64,000 nt of DNA from Ceriagrion tenellum (GCA_963169105.1 OY720636.1:77054123-77118122); one strand, 5' to 3'; numbered from the stretch's first letter, positions 12,935-25,675 are shown. The notes: a model not told the origin generated them from the letters alone. Made by a program: numbers and translations.

Positions 12935-13075
12935 CCACATAAATATAATCTAGTATGACCACGGTTTCGACTTTACGTCATCTTCAGGTTGACGATGAAA
13001 CCTGAAGATGACGTAAAGATGACCTGAAGATGACGTTAAGTCGAAACCATGGCCGTTCTATATTTAAGTTTTGTA
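12935..13075. repeat. palindromic locus with paired hammerhead-like motifs (13.0 kb)
   Basis: The inverted arms (about 12935-12989 and 13022-13073) share CATAAATATAATCTAGTATG-like outer parts and the core GTTTCGACTTTACGTCATC / GATGACGTTAAGTCGAAAC. Each arm ends in CTGAAGA-TGAC-loop-GTC-GAAAC: minus strand 12964-12987, plus strand 13024-13047. Between them is one more partial copy of CTGAAGATGACGTAAAGATG. Confidence 0.6.
13024..13047 (+). ncRNA. hammerhead-ribozyme-like core motif
   Basis: CTGAAGA, then T, a GAC...GUC stem with loop GTTAA, then GAAAC. CUGANGA plus a stem plus GAAA is the hammerhead core; here an extra U precedes stem II and I cannot show stems I and III convincingly. It may be an inactive relic of the type carried by Penelope-like elements. 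Confidence 0.3.
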
Positions 13076-14040
13076 TAAAAAAAAGCATTACTTTTTCATT
13101 CACAATGATCAGTAAACTCCACAAAGTCACGCCGGAAACCACCAACTTTATGAAATCACTTCTTTAATATGCATTCTCCTTACACACATCGATTATTTAT
13201 TTAAATCAATAATCATACCCATTACAGATCAAAACCATGGTGAAATAGAATAGAATTCATAGTAATGAGTGGCCAATGTACGTTTGATGAGTTACTTGCC
13301 TTAAATTTCAAACATATGATTGATACTCTTGCTTTACATCCACTAATTCGTCCATTCCGTAGTGATATCCTAAGGATAGTAAGTAAGGAACAGGGATAAC
13401 AATATGGTCGTTATTTCGGTTGTCAGGCTACAGTTTGATGACGCAATGCCCTCTCCATCGGCCCAAAAGATGGAGACCAAATTCAAATTTTTTATTGAGT
13501 TCAACCATTATGAAACAACGACGCCGCGCTCTATTTCTAAATTCATCGTCAATCTTTTCTTCACATAAAGACAATAAGTTCCCTGATTACTGGGACCCGG
13601 TGTTAGAATAATACTGCATTAAGAGTAGGGTAGCGAGCTTTTTAGATAGATAAAAATATCAATGCGGTTATCACGCATAAACGATCAATAGAACATGAAA
13701 AATATGGAGAGAAGATTGATTATAAAAATAAATGGAATGAAATTTGCTAGTGAAAAGGAAGTGAGGCTGGAAATCAAAAGTACGAGGGCACTAACTAGAG
13801 TTTGGATGTGATGACGTATGAGTGACGTCAAAGGGTGGCGACCGAAATGACACGAAGCGAAATCCATCCCCCTCCAAAAATCATCAGACCTCAGCATTAA
13901 ACAATGCACCTCAGAGAGGTTTTCCCGTAAGATGAGGCATTTTTTTAACATTCAAGCCATTTATAGAAAAAATTGCATGGCTAAAAAAATAAAGTACATA
14001 GGAAGAGATACTAGGAGGTAAAGGAACTACCATTACTATG

Positions 14041-14194
14041 TGCCATACAGCATTACTAGATAAGGCATCAAGAGCTCAAGTCATCCTCATATAAGCTACG
14101 AATACGGCCATTTATATTTGATTTCATCAAAGTCAAACAACATTAAATTCTAACAATCTCATACACTCAACAGACGAAGGCTATAAAGTAATAA
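14041..14194 (+). repeat. 154-bp direct repeat, copy 1
   Basis: It is nearly identical to 16130-16283 (TGCCATACAG(C/T)ATTACTAG...CTATAAAGTAATAA; only a handful of differences). No coding or TIR features. It is probably part of a larger interspersed element. Confidence 0.85.
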
Positions 14195-14198
14195 TATA

Positions 14199-14262
14199 GA
14201 TAGGGAAGGGTGGAGGGCTGTAGTCAACCAATCCTACGATTGAACGACATATGATGATAGAA
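14199..14262 (+). mobile_element. LINE family C 3' stub
   Basis: It matches the 3' end of the element at 23870-24410 ('GATAGGGAAGGGTGGAGGGC', then AGTCAACCAATC and TTGAACGAC, then ATGATGAT). It begins at the end of the 154-bp direct repeat 14041-14194, which suggests that repeat flanks or was broken by the insertion. Confidence 0.65.
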
Positions 14263-16129
14263 AAAATGTCCTAATTTAAGAGGCGACGATAAAAGCCTAT
14301 CCTTCCACCTTCTTTGGTTATTCTTTTTCTTGCCTTTCAGGTTAAGGCATGTTGCCTGTTCAGGCTTCATCATCGTAGTCTCGATCTCCCATTACTTCTT
14401 CTTCCTTAAGGTTTAAACGCTAAAACCTGTTTGGGAATCTTATCTATACGCATGCGCTCAACACGGCTCTTTCCATCTTTCCATATAATTTGTTGCTACG
14501 GCTGTCACAGGTTTTACTTACATTTCCTGCCCAATTTCTTCATTTCTTACAAGATCCAGACGTGTACGGCCCTTAACAGATGTAAGAAATATCACTTATG
14601 ATTTTTCAATTCCTCTGTAGTCTCTTTTACTAGGTGCACAAGCTTTTGATCCATATATTTATGTGGTGACAGCCACTGTTTAGTAAAACTTTACTTAACG
14701 AGATTACAGGATCAACAAATATATTAAATGTTGCTGCATGGAACGTACAGGGTCTACAGGAAATAATTACGAAGAACTCAATAACATAATCGAGGATGAT
14801 GATATAAATACGGCCTTCTCTGGTTATCAGGAGAATTAGATGTTGCAGTAGGGTGACATAAACAATGTGTCTTATTTATTAATATATCATTCATGGGAAA
14901 AACCCAAAAAAAAAACAACATTTAGTTCACCATTTCCTCTTGCTATCGGCACGCGAGGCTTCAAAGACGAGCCATGGTCGCGGTAAGCTCCCGGGGACTG
15001 AAGTTGAATACGTGGAGCCGCTCTCAAAAGTGGTCGGATATGAAAGTGAGCCCGAACAAAGCGGAATAAAGCGGCCGAAAAGGAAAAGAAGATATGAAGG
15101 AGATGTAGAGAGAGACGTATATAGAGAGAGGCCCATTACGGCCATACAAGAAGTGGGTAACGGTGGCTCATTCGGTGAATGAGCATAAAAACCAACCCGA
15201 TCTCCACATTTTTTTTTATATTTTAACCTTCCCGATCCACGGGATGACTCGGTAAGTAGTAGAAGAGGGGTGGGAGGGGAGTGATGCACGAGGGAAGGAG
15301 GGCGGAGGGGTTGATTCTCGGCAGCGGAGCGGAGCTAATCCACGCAAAACGCAACAATGGGACTAACGGAACACCCATCACACCCTCCCTCCCCCCACCC
15401 GAAAGAGCCGGAGCATACTTCGGATGGCCGGCATCACGCAACAAAAGTTTCATTAAAGCCCATTTTCGCGTAAAGGACCGAGGGAGAGATTACTTCACCA
15501 TTCGAGAAACTGCCATCATCACGAGGCGGAGGCACATACAACGGGGAAGGAGAAGTTTTTTTATTCCTATTTTTTTCCTCCGCTCATTTCCTCCTCTATT
15601 GTGCTTTTATTACCATCCTCTCCCCCCCCCCCACCATCGCCTCCCCGAAATGTATTCATTGATTATCCTTTGAGGGGTCAACGGTGGATCAAATTAATAC
15701 CTGGGCGATTAGGTCCGCGCTTTGATCGCAAATGAAATATTAAAACTTCGACTTTGTCCCTTCTACCCTTTCTCCTCCAGTAACTTTTACTTAATATGAC
15801 GTTCCTTCGGAGAGCAAAAGCTGAGTAACGGAGTATGACAACCTATACCACCCCGTACCAATGCGGTAAGACATGCAAAATATTAAGTAAGTACTTATGC
15901 CTATTTCTGACAATAATGACCCCCACTACGACCATGTTTTTTTTAGCTTAAGAGATCACCTACTGAAAGCTTTTACAACAGGATGAAATGCCTCCGCGAT
16001 AGTTTAACTTCCTTTCTGTTTCGTCAAAACTATAAAAAAACGGAAATTCATACGATTTCTTCGGTGTCCGAAGAAAAATTATCTCCTGTACATCTTTGTT
16101 TTAATCTCGCTTGATCACCGAGAATACTG

Positions 16130-16470
16130 TGCCATACAGTATTACTAGATAAGGCATCAAGAGCTCAAGTCATCCTCATATAAGCTACGAATACGGCCAT
16201 TTATATTTGATTACATCAAAGTCAAACAACCTTAAATTCTAACAATCTCAAACACTCAACAGATGAAGGCTATAAAGTAATAAAACTGCATCGAAGTAGA
16301 CGTAACAAAAAGAATACTTCTTCACAGGTACAATTCAAACCTTTAAATTTAAAAATAGAGAGGTATCAAACTAATATCCACTCGCCCATAAAAACAAAAT
16401 AGAAAATAGTATGAGAAATACACAGTAAGGTGGTTACGCAGATTGTTGCTTTCCAACCACCATTCATTAC
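16130..16470 (+). repeat. direct repeat, copy 2, plus a second repeat segment
   Basis: The first 154 bp repeat 14041-14194. The next 188 bp (16283-16470; GTAACAAAAAGAATACTTC, then AACCTTTAAATTTAAA and TTTCCAACCA) repeat at 21259-21447. The three loci together outline one longer, otherwise unknown interspersed repeat. Confidence 0.75.
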
Positions 16471-16963
16471 AAGAACGAGACCTAGATATCTCGAAACATA
16501 GCACAATTTTCTCCCTTGCAATCTCCCAATTCCTTTCATCTATTGCTTCTTCCTTGTTCAAGATCAAGTCTTGGCGTCACCAGCCGCAGGCCTCGCAGGG
16601 TCATAATTAGATGTAACTGTTACCAACGTCTGGGCTTAAAAAAAAAGGTTTCGGGCTTCCAGCGACACGTCACGCCGGGCCTCCTCGTATCTTCGGCGGA
16701 CCCATGAGGACACGGCCGACGAATCTCCCAACGTCCATCCCTTCCTCCTCATCGACTCCATGGAATCCTCCTCCCACCGAATCCACCACGGGGCCAAAGA
16801 AATCTTCCGGAAAAAGAGAACGTCTCGTCTCTTTTTCCCGCCCCACCCTCGTCTTCCTCCCACACACTCCCCTTTCAAAAACGGCCTCCCCTTCCCACCC
16901 ACCACCCCCCTCCTATCCGGGGAAACTGCTCACCCACGCGATCCCCTGGTACACAACACGGGC

Positions 16964-16972
16964 GACCACCCA
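16964..16972 (+). promoter_or_regulatory. exact Ci/Gli consensus site (GACCACCCA)
   Basis: GACCACCCA is the reverse of the Ci/Gli site TGGGTGGTC, and patched is a direct Hedgehog target through Ci/Gli sites in flies and vertebrates. One exact 9-mer match is close to chance expectation for 64 kb, so this is only a candidate. One-mismatch sites are at 265-273, 11144-11152 and 61399-61407. Confidence 0.2.
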
Positions 16973-17098
16973 ACCACTAAGCCCCGCGCCATCCAACTCC
17001 AGCCGGGCGGGCGGGCCGGGTCTCTCTCTCTCTCTTGCTCCCCCTCACCCTCCCTCCGCTCCCCACCACGGCACCACCCCTTCCAAGCCATCCGCCAG

Positions 17099-17117
17099 CA
17101 CACACACACACACACAC
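17099..17117 (+). repeat. (CA)9 microsatellite
   Basis: This is an alternating CA tract inside the C-rich island 16660-17250. Confidence 0.9.
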
Positions 17118-19821
17118 TACACGGCGACTCCTCTTGACAAAAGGCACGCAGTCACCTTCTCCTCCCACGCAAGCCCTCTCCCTGAACATGCACACACGAC
17201 TCTTCCACTTAAAAAGAAAAACCACGGGATGAAGACGAAGTTGGAGGAGAAGACTTGCCTTCCACCTCTTCTTGCCGTGTGTCGTCCGAATCTTCCCCGG
17301 ACCGAGACCAGACGCCCTCCTGAGGTTTTCTATTTCGCAAGGACTGAGAATCGGCGAGGCTCGAAAACGAAGAATTCTGTGGTCACGTCTGGAAAACTCT
17401 TTAATTGTCGCATTGGAGAAGTTGGTTTTTTTGTGGAGGATGTGATCGTTTCATCTTTGACACAGTCGAAGTTCAAATTTCGAGCACTTACAGCATAATA
17501 CCCTCCAATATCCTACATTTGGCTCGACTACAGACTGATCAGCAATTGGTAATGATAATAATTAATATATAGCAGTCTGTATGACTGGTTGCTCTCTTCA
17601 AATTCTAACATGGTCCAATACAGGCGAAAGAAGTCAGAAACTCCAAAAAATCTGAGTTTTAGCCACTGGAAACTGTCATCCTGAGAATATGACACCAATG
17701 CTTTTCCCCATGCTGTTCACGCTAACGAGCGTTGAAGTCTCCCCCACTGAGAAACATTCCGCACCGGAAATCTCCAAGTTTGAGGTGTATAAACTTCCCT
17801 TTTGGATGCTTATTGACTGATCACGACTACAACTGCAATTCATCACCGATTAACTAGAGTAGATCATCTCGTTTCCATTTCCTTTAGTGATGGTTTTCAG
17901 ATCTTACAATTCGACTCTCGCGCGTTGAAATCTCCCACCCTCCTAGATTCAACTTTCCTGCTTCAGATCCCCATTGGGATCCCAGGCGAAAGAACGACGT
18001 ACCAAATTGACTCACGCGTCAATACTGAGCGATGTACGCAAAAAAACTTTCCGACCCCACAGAACGAATTCGAGAGTGACTATGTAGCTGTCGCTTTACC
18101 ACAAAATGGATGACTCTAAAAAGATTTTTCCTTGGGTGGCCATCCCCTCCACACGCCCGTCGTTAAATGTTATCTCTTTGAAAAATAAAAATAAATAGAA
18201 ATATCGGGTGCGAGATGCCAGGTAGGACTCAGCGACACTCCCCGACCCCAGAGACCACGCCGGACCGAAACAAGACGAAAAATGAACGCTATCCATCTGG
18301 GGACGGGTTGGTGAGATCACACACCTGAAGGTCAGGCCGACTTCCACTTCAAACATACTACACCCAGTGAAAACCATATGCTCAAATTAGCCTCTGAGCT
18401 CGTATTTCGTTAAAATGGACCTTTACGACACACTTGAAGTGGAATGACAGGTACCGAGTGGTGTGTTTTCTCTCAATTTCTCCCGAGCGATGGACTAAGG
18501 CGGTATTCCATTTCAAGTATGATCCATAGTATATTCCGAACACTGTCTGAACGTCAAACGAATGAGCTGTCATAAATACCGAATACCGTCAGAAATAATA
18601 GAAAACGCCAAACGGATGAGTGATTATGGCCGCCTATTTACAAGCCCAAGGGAAAGGCGAAAAAAAATTTAATCTCATAAAGGGAAGTTCATTGAGCCGA
18701 TTAAGACTGTTTCAACACTCACAATGCAAACGTGGCATGATACCAAAAAAACCTGCAAGTATGAATCGCCCACAGGAATAATTAAACGTAAGCCATAGCA
18801 CAATTGCCAGACACTACAGTGAATCAGTCACATTTGAGGGGCTGTTTTGAGCACCTTGCTCAGCATTAGTCGATATGGAGCTTCTCCTGGGCACGTTGAA
18901 CACTTACTTTTCCCATCAAGTGACGCCGTTCATTTAAGGCCTTAAAATTAGTTCAAAGGCTGTCGCTGAGACATTAGTTCCAAACAACACTTCGAACAAA
19001 TCAACCCCTTAACGGACCTATTGACGTTGTGGCGTTAGCCCAAAGGCTGACAACGTGACGCCACTTTCCGAATTCAGGGGAAAATAAATATTCCTTAAAC
19101 ACGTCGATTGGAACAAGGCATTGAGTTTCTTCGGTCGATCGCCTTCGGTTCCCTTAAGAATTTTGGGCCGTCTTGATTTATTTCCAAAGGGAGGGAAGAG
19201 ATTAATCTGGCAATCCGAAAGAAGAACACAGATGTCTCCGACGCGAGGAATTCCTCGCCGAAAATCCCACAGATGGATTCGGCCGCAGCCCGTCGATCCA
19301 TGGGTCAACACGAGACCACCATCGAAGATCTGAACGGGAGAGGGTGGGGGGGAATCACTATCTATTCCGCAACATCTATACAAGTGGTAAGGATTTCGAG
19401 AATCCGGAGAAAGAGAGATGAGAAAACACGTTCATAAATCCCAGGACGCGGTTGAATTAAAATGCGAGAAGCGGTCAGAAATGTTACACTAATTCCAGAT
19501 AACTCACCGAGGAAGGCACATACCAAGAATTCCGACAGGAAAACAAATGAAAAAATACAAAATTAAATCAATCGAATGGACGCTTCAAGAATATGGCGGA
19601 GTGAAGATTTGGATACACAATTTGGCAAAGTATGGTTTGTATAATGTGACACACCGGCAGTTTGACTCCATTTGGGTTCCACTACGGTGTATAATTCCCA
19701 ACGATGAACGTTTAAGAAATGGGAGGTCATGAGCATTGAAGTTGAGGAAATATTAAGCACAAGGGACAAATATACTCTGTGGTTTCAAGCTTGATGGAGT
19801 GGAATCGAAACATAACTAAGT

Positions 19822-20115
19822 ATGAAAAAATAGGCAACTTCCACTGTGATAAAACTTATTCTGACCAATTTCGCTTTTTACAGCATCTGTAGGTAAGAAA
19901 TATCAAGTGTGCATAAGTTTATATAGCCTTATGCACAGCCTATAAAACTATATATAGGCTGCATGCAAATAAGCTATATGCATACATAGGCTATATGCAC
20001 AGTCTATAGCCTATATAAACTTATGCACACTTGATATTTCTTACCTGAAGATTCTGTAAAAAGCGAAACCGGTCGGAATAAATTTTATCATAGTGGAAGT
20101 TGCCTATTTTTTCAT
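19822..20115. repeat. large palindrome with hammerhead-like motif (20.0 kb)
   Basis: The arms are about 105 bp (19822-19926 and 20011-20115) and nearly identical in inverted orientation. They run from ATGAAAAAATAGGCAACTTC through TTTTTACAG and AAGAAATATCAAGTGTGCAT to AAGTTTATATAG. The 84-bp centre is a run of CTATATGCA-type repeats. The right arm carries CTGAAGA...GCGAAAC (20045-20069). Confidence 0.75.
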
Positions 20116-21258
20116 GCTCACAAGGGATCAGTTTAAGATATCAATATTACCGCGAATGATTAAGAGACTATGACGGGTGGCATTCATATTTCATAATAAT
20201 TCAACGATGCATGGCAAGATGGGGTAAAACAGAAAAATGAACCTTAGAGATAAAAGCTGGTCCTGTCCATAGATCACAACATTTGATATATTTGTATAAT
20301 ATACATTTTAACATTTGATATAATTTTAACATGATGATTTTCTAGCGCCAAAGCGTCATCTTCGGGAACAATAAAAAAACTGAAATAATAAAACTTGGTT
20401 CTATTCGCTGAATATAAATTTTAACAAGCGTTTCTATGTCAAAACGACATCAACAGCCACTCTCATGGTACATAAATGTAACACTTTAAAACACATTGAA
20501 CAAAACATTACTTAGTGGACAAAGCCACGTTTTATTTTTTCAGTCCATAATAAGGTCAAGTGAATAGGTAATGTGGCTAATTACTTCCTTATCTACATAA
20601 TGCTACAGTATTAATGAGCTCATTAACAATGTAACAACCCGACTCGCATGCATTAGCATGTCTCATAACGGGAGCTGATCATCGTCACGGCTATTAGAAG
20701 CCATTCAGTAAAAGCGGAAACGTTGCAAAATTAAAAATTTGAAAACAAGCTGCTTTTAATGGTGTCTCGGAGATTGCCCGAGGGCCTTTCGTGGAAGGAG
20801 GAAAAATGTAATATTACAGCTTCAGATCATTTGATGAAGAACAGGAAACGCTTAGGACTTGCATCGCTTATAGCCTCACCCAAAGGAACAGCAATCAATC
20901 AACGACTCCAGGAACGAATACCTCGTTGCCGAAAGAAAAATATCGATCCACATATCGGCATTTCCGACGTCCAACTTTGACAAGGATGCATGTCGATACA
21001 TCACCCTCGTAATTTTTCAAAAGCCGAACTGTCATCCAACCAAAGGAGGAAGATTAAGATTGGATCGTCATTATAGGAGGAATTGATTCGACTGCAATGG
21101 ACATTACAATGGATCATCAAGAATTTTAAAAATGTTACTATGAATGTAGAGAAAAAAGACAAAAAAGTTAACATTCTATTTCATTACTCAACGGGACAAA
21201 TCATCACTAGTATTCTATGAACAGCATATGCTCAGAACACAAAGGCAACTAAGTATTA

Positions 21259-21447
21259 AAAATGCAATTAAGCAGAGGTAACAAAAAGAATACTTCGTCG
21301 CAGGCACAAATAAAACCTTTAAATTTAAAGGAGAGAGGTATCGACCTAATATCCATTCATCCATCAAAACAAAAATAGAAAATCACAAGAGAAATGCACA
21401 GTCGAAAAGGTAACTATGCATTGTTTCTTTCCAACCAACATTCATGA
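21259..21447 (+). repeat. direct repeat of 16283-16470
   Basis: It shares GAGGTAACAAAAAGAATACT, AACCTTTAAATTTAAA, GAGAGGTATCGACCTAATAT-like and TTTCTTTCCAACCAACATTC-like text in the same order as 16283-16470, with about 85% identity by eye. Confidence 0.7.
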
Positions 21448-21879
21448 CTTGCCATGTCAATCACCGAGTATCGCATCAAGAGCGTCTGAAGGTAGATTTT
21501 AATCACAATATCGAAAGACTTGACTCTAAAACATCAGTAGAGAAAGATGAATTCTTTCGTCAACCGTCATCGCAATTTCATTTTTACGACAGGATTGGTG
21601 TAATAGAATGCAAACTCGAATGTGTCCCTTTCTATGGATAAAAATACCGAATCAACGTCCTGGGTAATCATTTATGCTGAATAATGAAACGCCATAACTA
21701 AAGCAAACGTCAAAAAGCGACAAGCGGTCATATCTATCGGCAGAATATCAATTTATTCATCATAAATACTTTTTAACAAATTTTAATAAGTCGGAAGTGG
21801 CGCGATACGAAGAAAAATGGCACTGTTGAATCCAAACGGGTCGATTCGACGTACTGATTTCCTATCAAGGGAACGGGTT

Positions 21880-21892
21880 CGAATCCACTCGG
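21880..21892 (+). promoter_or_regulatory. isolated pol III B-box-like sequence
   Basis: GGGTTCGAATCC fits the B box. I could not fold a tRNA around it or find a convincing A box upstream, so it may be a decayed tRNA-derived repeat. Confidence 0.25.
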
Positions 21893-23082
21893 AGCCCATA
21901 TCCTCAGTTATCGGCCACCTCCCTAATTGGCAAACGGACTAACCAGAATACTAATATTCAACACACCGTTACAATAATGAGACGCGATCTAAGAGCATAC
22001 GAAGCCTTTTTACGCTCATTGTTACAGTAAAACCGCTGGCTACTACATGTTGTAGTTGCGGACAGATAGTCTATCAGAGCTAGACCATAGGACTTTAAGA
22101 ATTACAACGCCAATGGTAAACAGTAAACAAAATCCGACGCTAGGTTCCTCTTCATTCTTCAATACCTCAAAAAATCCTTGCCCAACATGCCTACCCACCG
22201 GTTTACAATGGCGCGAATAATCTCAGCCGCTCCATCACCTTCCATCATTACCAACTAATGAACTAATTAAAACCGAAATGTCCTAGCATAGAATTAAAAT
22301 GCAAGCTGTAGGCTCTGATCCATTCATCGTCACATAAGTATTCAGTTAATTGTCTTTAAGACGGATACTTGACGTAAGATGGGAAAATCTACCCAGAGGA
22401 AGCGCCATACGGTCCAAAAGGTCAATTTCGGACTCCTCAAAGCGGAGCCTCCTCCCGGAACTCCAGGAAATTAGTCTCCCCACCCGCGAATCCGGCCACA
22501 CGAAGATTCCGTGACAGCCAGGATGCACCCAAAGACGACATTGCCCACCGAGAACCAACGAAAGCGACCCCACACGCAGCAAAAAATAACCCTCCTTGCC
22601 CACTCACCTTCCCTCGCCACCACGGGGTTCCCGGGCCTCCCCTTTTTAACCAAACGGGTTGAAATTTCAGCGGTGAATGGATTTCCAGGAAGGGTCAAAG
22701 CCAAAGCGCGCGGGGTTTGTAAACGGGAAGTGCTTGTCTCTCTCCTTAGCCCGAAAGAGAGGCTCTCGCTTGCACAGCGGGAGGTAGGAGGCTGCTGGAA
22801 GGAGGTGCAGATGGGAGGGGAAGACGTAGAAGAGATGCGGTCGTCGTGGGCGATGAACGGACTAAGGTGGTCGAAATCTAAGCACAAAGTATATATTTAC
22901 AGAATACCTAGCATGCTTCCTCTATGTACAACACTTTTTAGATATGTGCATTGACGTAGTTGCCAAACACTCTTAGTATCTACACATATTGGTAGTAAGG
23001 GGACCTTTTATGTCGTGCGTATCGGTGAAATTTCACATCCAGACAGGAAAACTGCCATTTCATTAAAGTTGTCCTTTACTGA

Positions 23083-23440
23083 CTTGAAATGGTTACAGCA
23101 TTACATCATTTCACATTATAAAACATGAATTTGGCCTCATTTCAAAGAGATTTATCACACCTTTTCTAACTAATTTTCCAGGTGTTTGCCACGGAAGAGA
23201 AGCAGTTTTTCATGGTGTATCATTAGTTTATGAATTCCAGAGATATAATTTAAAAAATGAGGAATTCCTAGCGCTCAAATTTATTGAGACATTTTGCGAG
23301 AAAAAGCGCGTAGTTTGAATATTTCCTCGGCTATTTTTTTTTTAAATAAATCACTTACAAACCGCAGTAATACTTACAGAATCACAAGTAAACCTCATGG
23401 TGTCATTGCCCTTTCACCGCATCGCACGAAAAAATGATTT
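23083..23440 (+). mobile_element. dispersed MITE family, partial diverged copy at 23.1 kb
   Basis: It contains ATCATTTCAC, TGAATTTGGCCTCATTTCAA, GATTTATCACACC, AGGTGTTTGCC and, later, CCGCAGTAATACTTACAGAATC, matching the family order. The ends are eroded. Confidence 0.55.
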
Positions 23441-23869
23441 AAGTCAAAGACCTGCAGAGATATACTTATTCAATTGCTGAGAATGGCAAAGAGTCGACAA
23501 GCTGGAAACCGGAGGGGGGGAAGGGAGTGTGAACGAGGTGAAATCAACACTAACAACACGTCGAAATGGGTGAAATTTGAAAGGTCGAAGATCGCCGGTG
23601 GATTGGGCTGGGGCTCATGGACCCGAGGGGCACTCACTCACATACTCCCTCATATTGACAATTCGACACCAGCTCACGCTAAAGAAGTCCAAATAAAAAA
23701 GGAAAATATACTCGAGGAATGTTTGTGGGGCAGCTCGACGATGGCTACCACTTTACTCCAAACCTAGCCGAGGTCTAATTGACCACATCCACCCACAGGG
23801 GATTAGTGGTACAATTTTCTGGAAACAGAAATTGTAACTAGTATCTACTTGAACAATTGATGGGACGGA

Positions 23870-24410
23870 AAAAGTACAACGGACATCAAGGGAAGAATAG
23901 CCCAAGCCAGAAGAGTGTTCATGGTAAAAAGACTATTGCTGTGCTCAGAGAAGATAGGACAACAATCTAGTCAACAGTACGTGAAAACATTCGTGCGGAG
24001 CGTAGCACTATATGGATCGGAAGCATTGACCGCTGGAAAAGCAGACCAAAACAGACTAGAAGCCTTAAAATCTGGTGCTGGAAGAAGATGCTGAAGATGA
24101 AATAGACGGACACAATACAAAATAAAAGTACAAGAGGAAAGGACCATATAGAACCCTGTGCACAAAAGCAGAACCAGATTGATTGGACACACTCTGAGAC
24201 ACAATGGGTTGGTGAAGAACATAATTGAAAGTAAAATAGAGGGAAAAGTCCCCAGAGGAAGACCCAGTCATCAGTTCATGGACCAAATAAAGAAGACAGT
24301 ACATACGAAGACCGGCCAGGAAGAAAGGGAACTAGCATTAGATAGGGAAGGGTGGAGGGCTCCAGTCAACCAATCTTAGATTGAACGACCGATGATGATG
24401 ACTGAACGAT
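23870..24410 (+). mobile_element. LINE 3' remnant (family C)
   Basis: The plus strand shows DIKGRIAQARRVFMVKRLLL, YVKTFVRSVALYGSEALT, and then, after frameshifts, RLIGHTLRHNGLVKNIIES and KVPRGRPSHQFMDQIKKT. The order 'DIKSRIA.A...F...SVALYGSE.W...GH.LRHN...I..G...RGRP...' is standard for the end of insect LINE ORF2. The 3' UTR ends in a GATGATGATG tract. Two shorter 3' stubs of the same family occur at 4094-4165 and 14199-14262. Confidence 0.78.
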
Positions 24411-25390
24411 CGAGACGCGAGTATTAGGGAAATTTAAATGAAAGTAAATAAATTCTATTCTATTCTAAATGGAGAAGGGAACACTAGAAAAATGGGGACA
24501 CAAAAATCAACACTCGCATAATCGTAACTCGAATAACTGCCTCACGAACAACCGGTATGTGAACAACCAAGACTCAAAATACTCAACTTCATAATCGAAT
24601 CTCGATCTATCGACATCTCGGATGGAAAAAATACGGAAAATCGACACTCTACTTGATGGAGACATAATTGTGACCATTGAACGATGGGCTCTGCGCTCAC
24701 TCTGTCGAGAATAATCGTCTTCTCGAACCCCACCAGATATTTCCACGAGCTCTAAGCTACAGCGATTCCGACGAAATGTCACACGGGAGTGCCCTCCGCC
24801 TTGGACGTCTGCGTCCCATTAGCAATCGAGTCGTGGAAACAGCAGCTCGGACCGCCCCATCATCCATTTCATTGTTTATTTTTTTCATTTTTTATTCTCG
24901 AAGCCACTAAAAGCTGACAAGCTCATGCGGGAGGGACTCGCTGATAAGGGAAGAGAAAGAACCAAAGAGGGCGGTGGCAGAAGGGGACTTGAAGTTAAAG
25001 AGACGGCCTCGGGAGGGAGGGATCTCCATCGGCGCATGAATTATGCATGGCCAGGGCATAACTCACGCGAGTCTTGACAGCCAGTCAGTCGAGAGAGAGG
25101 GCGGCCTGAACGGGCGGAGGAAGAGTCCCGCGAGCTGGAGTCTCCGACGGAACCGAAAGACACCGAGGCGTGACGTAAGATGACGGGGGAGAGGGGCGTC
25201 GTCAAAACGTGAGATGAACTCGATTATCCGCGGTCTCGCTTTAGTGCGAACTCGCTTAGCATTCGCTCGTACGCGGTTTCGGCCGCATGAAAACTCGCTT
25301 ACGCGCAGGCTCACTTTTGCGCGAACTTGCCCGCGCGCAAAATTCGCCAAAAAGCGAACTCGCTTATGCGTGAACTGCGACATGTTTCGA

Positions 25391-25675
25391 ACTACTTGAT
25401 TTATTGGGTGAAATTGTAAACCTCGGAATTTTCTTTGATAGATAGGTATATTAAATAAAATTGTAACTGATATAACTAGAGCAATAACTCCTAGTTTATT
25501 AGTAATTGAACAAAATTGCATAGGCAAATAAGAAATATCATTCTGGTTGAATGTCGACGGGGGTAACTTAAGGATTGGCAGGAAAGGAATTGTTGGGATC
25601 TCCTAATATAGAAGGATTAACTAGTGATAAAATTATTAATGCTATAATTAGTATTAAGAATCCAACTACATCCTT
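25391..25675 (-). pseudogene. cytb: nuclear mitochondrial insert (NUMT): C-terminal part of cytochrome b
   Basis: On the minus strand this reads as the last third of mitochondrial cytochrome b. Blocks in order are KDVVGF, LLGDPNNSFPANP-like, VTPVDIQPEWYFLFAYAIL, then ITNKLGVIAL, and near the end IYQRKFRGLQFHPINQV. The invariant Trp of PEWYF is encoded by TGA, which is Trp only in the invertebrate mitochondrial code, and ATA codons fall at Ile/Met positions. Two breaks show it is dead: a TAA replaces the Leu codon of NPLVTP, and two bases are missing after FAYAIL so the frame shifts before ITNKLG. AT content is typical of arthropod mitochondrial DNA and differs sharply from the CG-rich flank at 25200-25390. 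The codon and frame facts are directly visible; the family match is from memory. Confidence 0.92.

Larger units (their letters stand above)
16660..17330. other. C-rich, strand-asymmetric island
   Basis: This is a long CCC/TCC/ACC-rich stretch with a CA microsatellite and one exact Ci/Gli-type 9-mer. The overlapping 264-codon frame is Pro/Ser/Thr-rich low complexity and matches no family that I know. Confidence 0.4.

Noticed and set aside
16704..17498. 264-codon open frame on the plus strand
   Set aside because: The product is Pro/Ser/Thr/His low complexity caused by C-rich DNA and a CA microsatellite, and overlapping frames are open as well.
25200..25390. Arg-rich minus-strand frame continuing from the cytochrome b relic
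   Set aside because: It is a chance fusion of the NUMT frame into CG-rich degenerate repeat DNA, not a gene.
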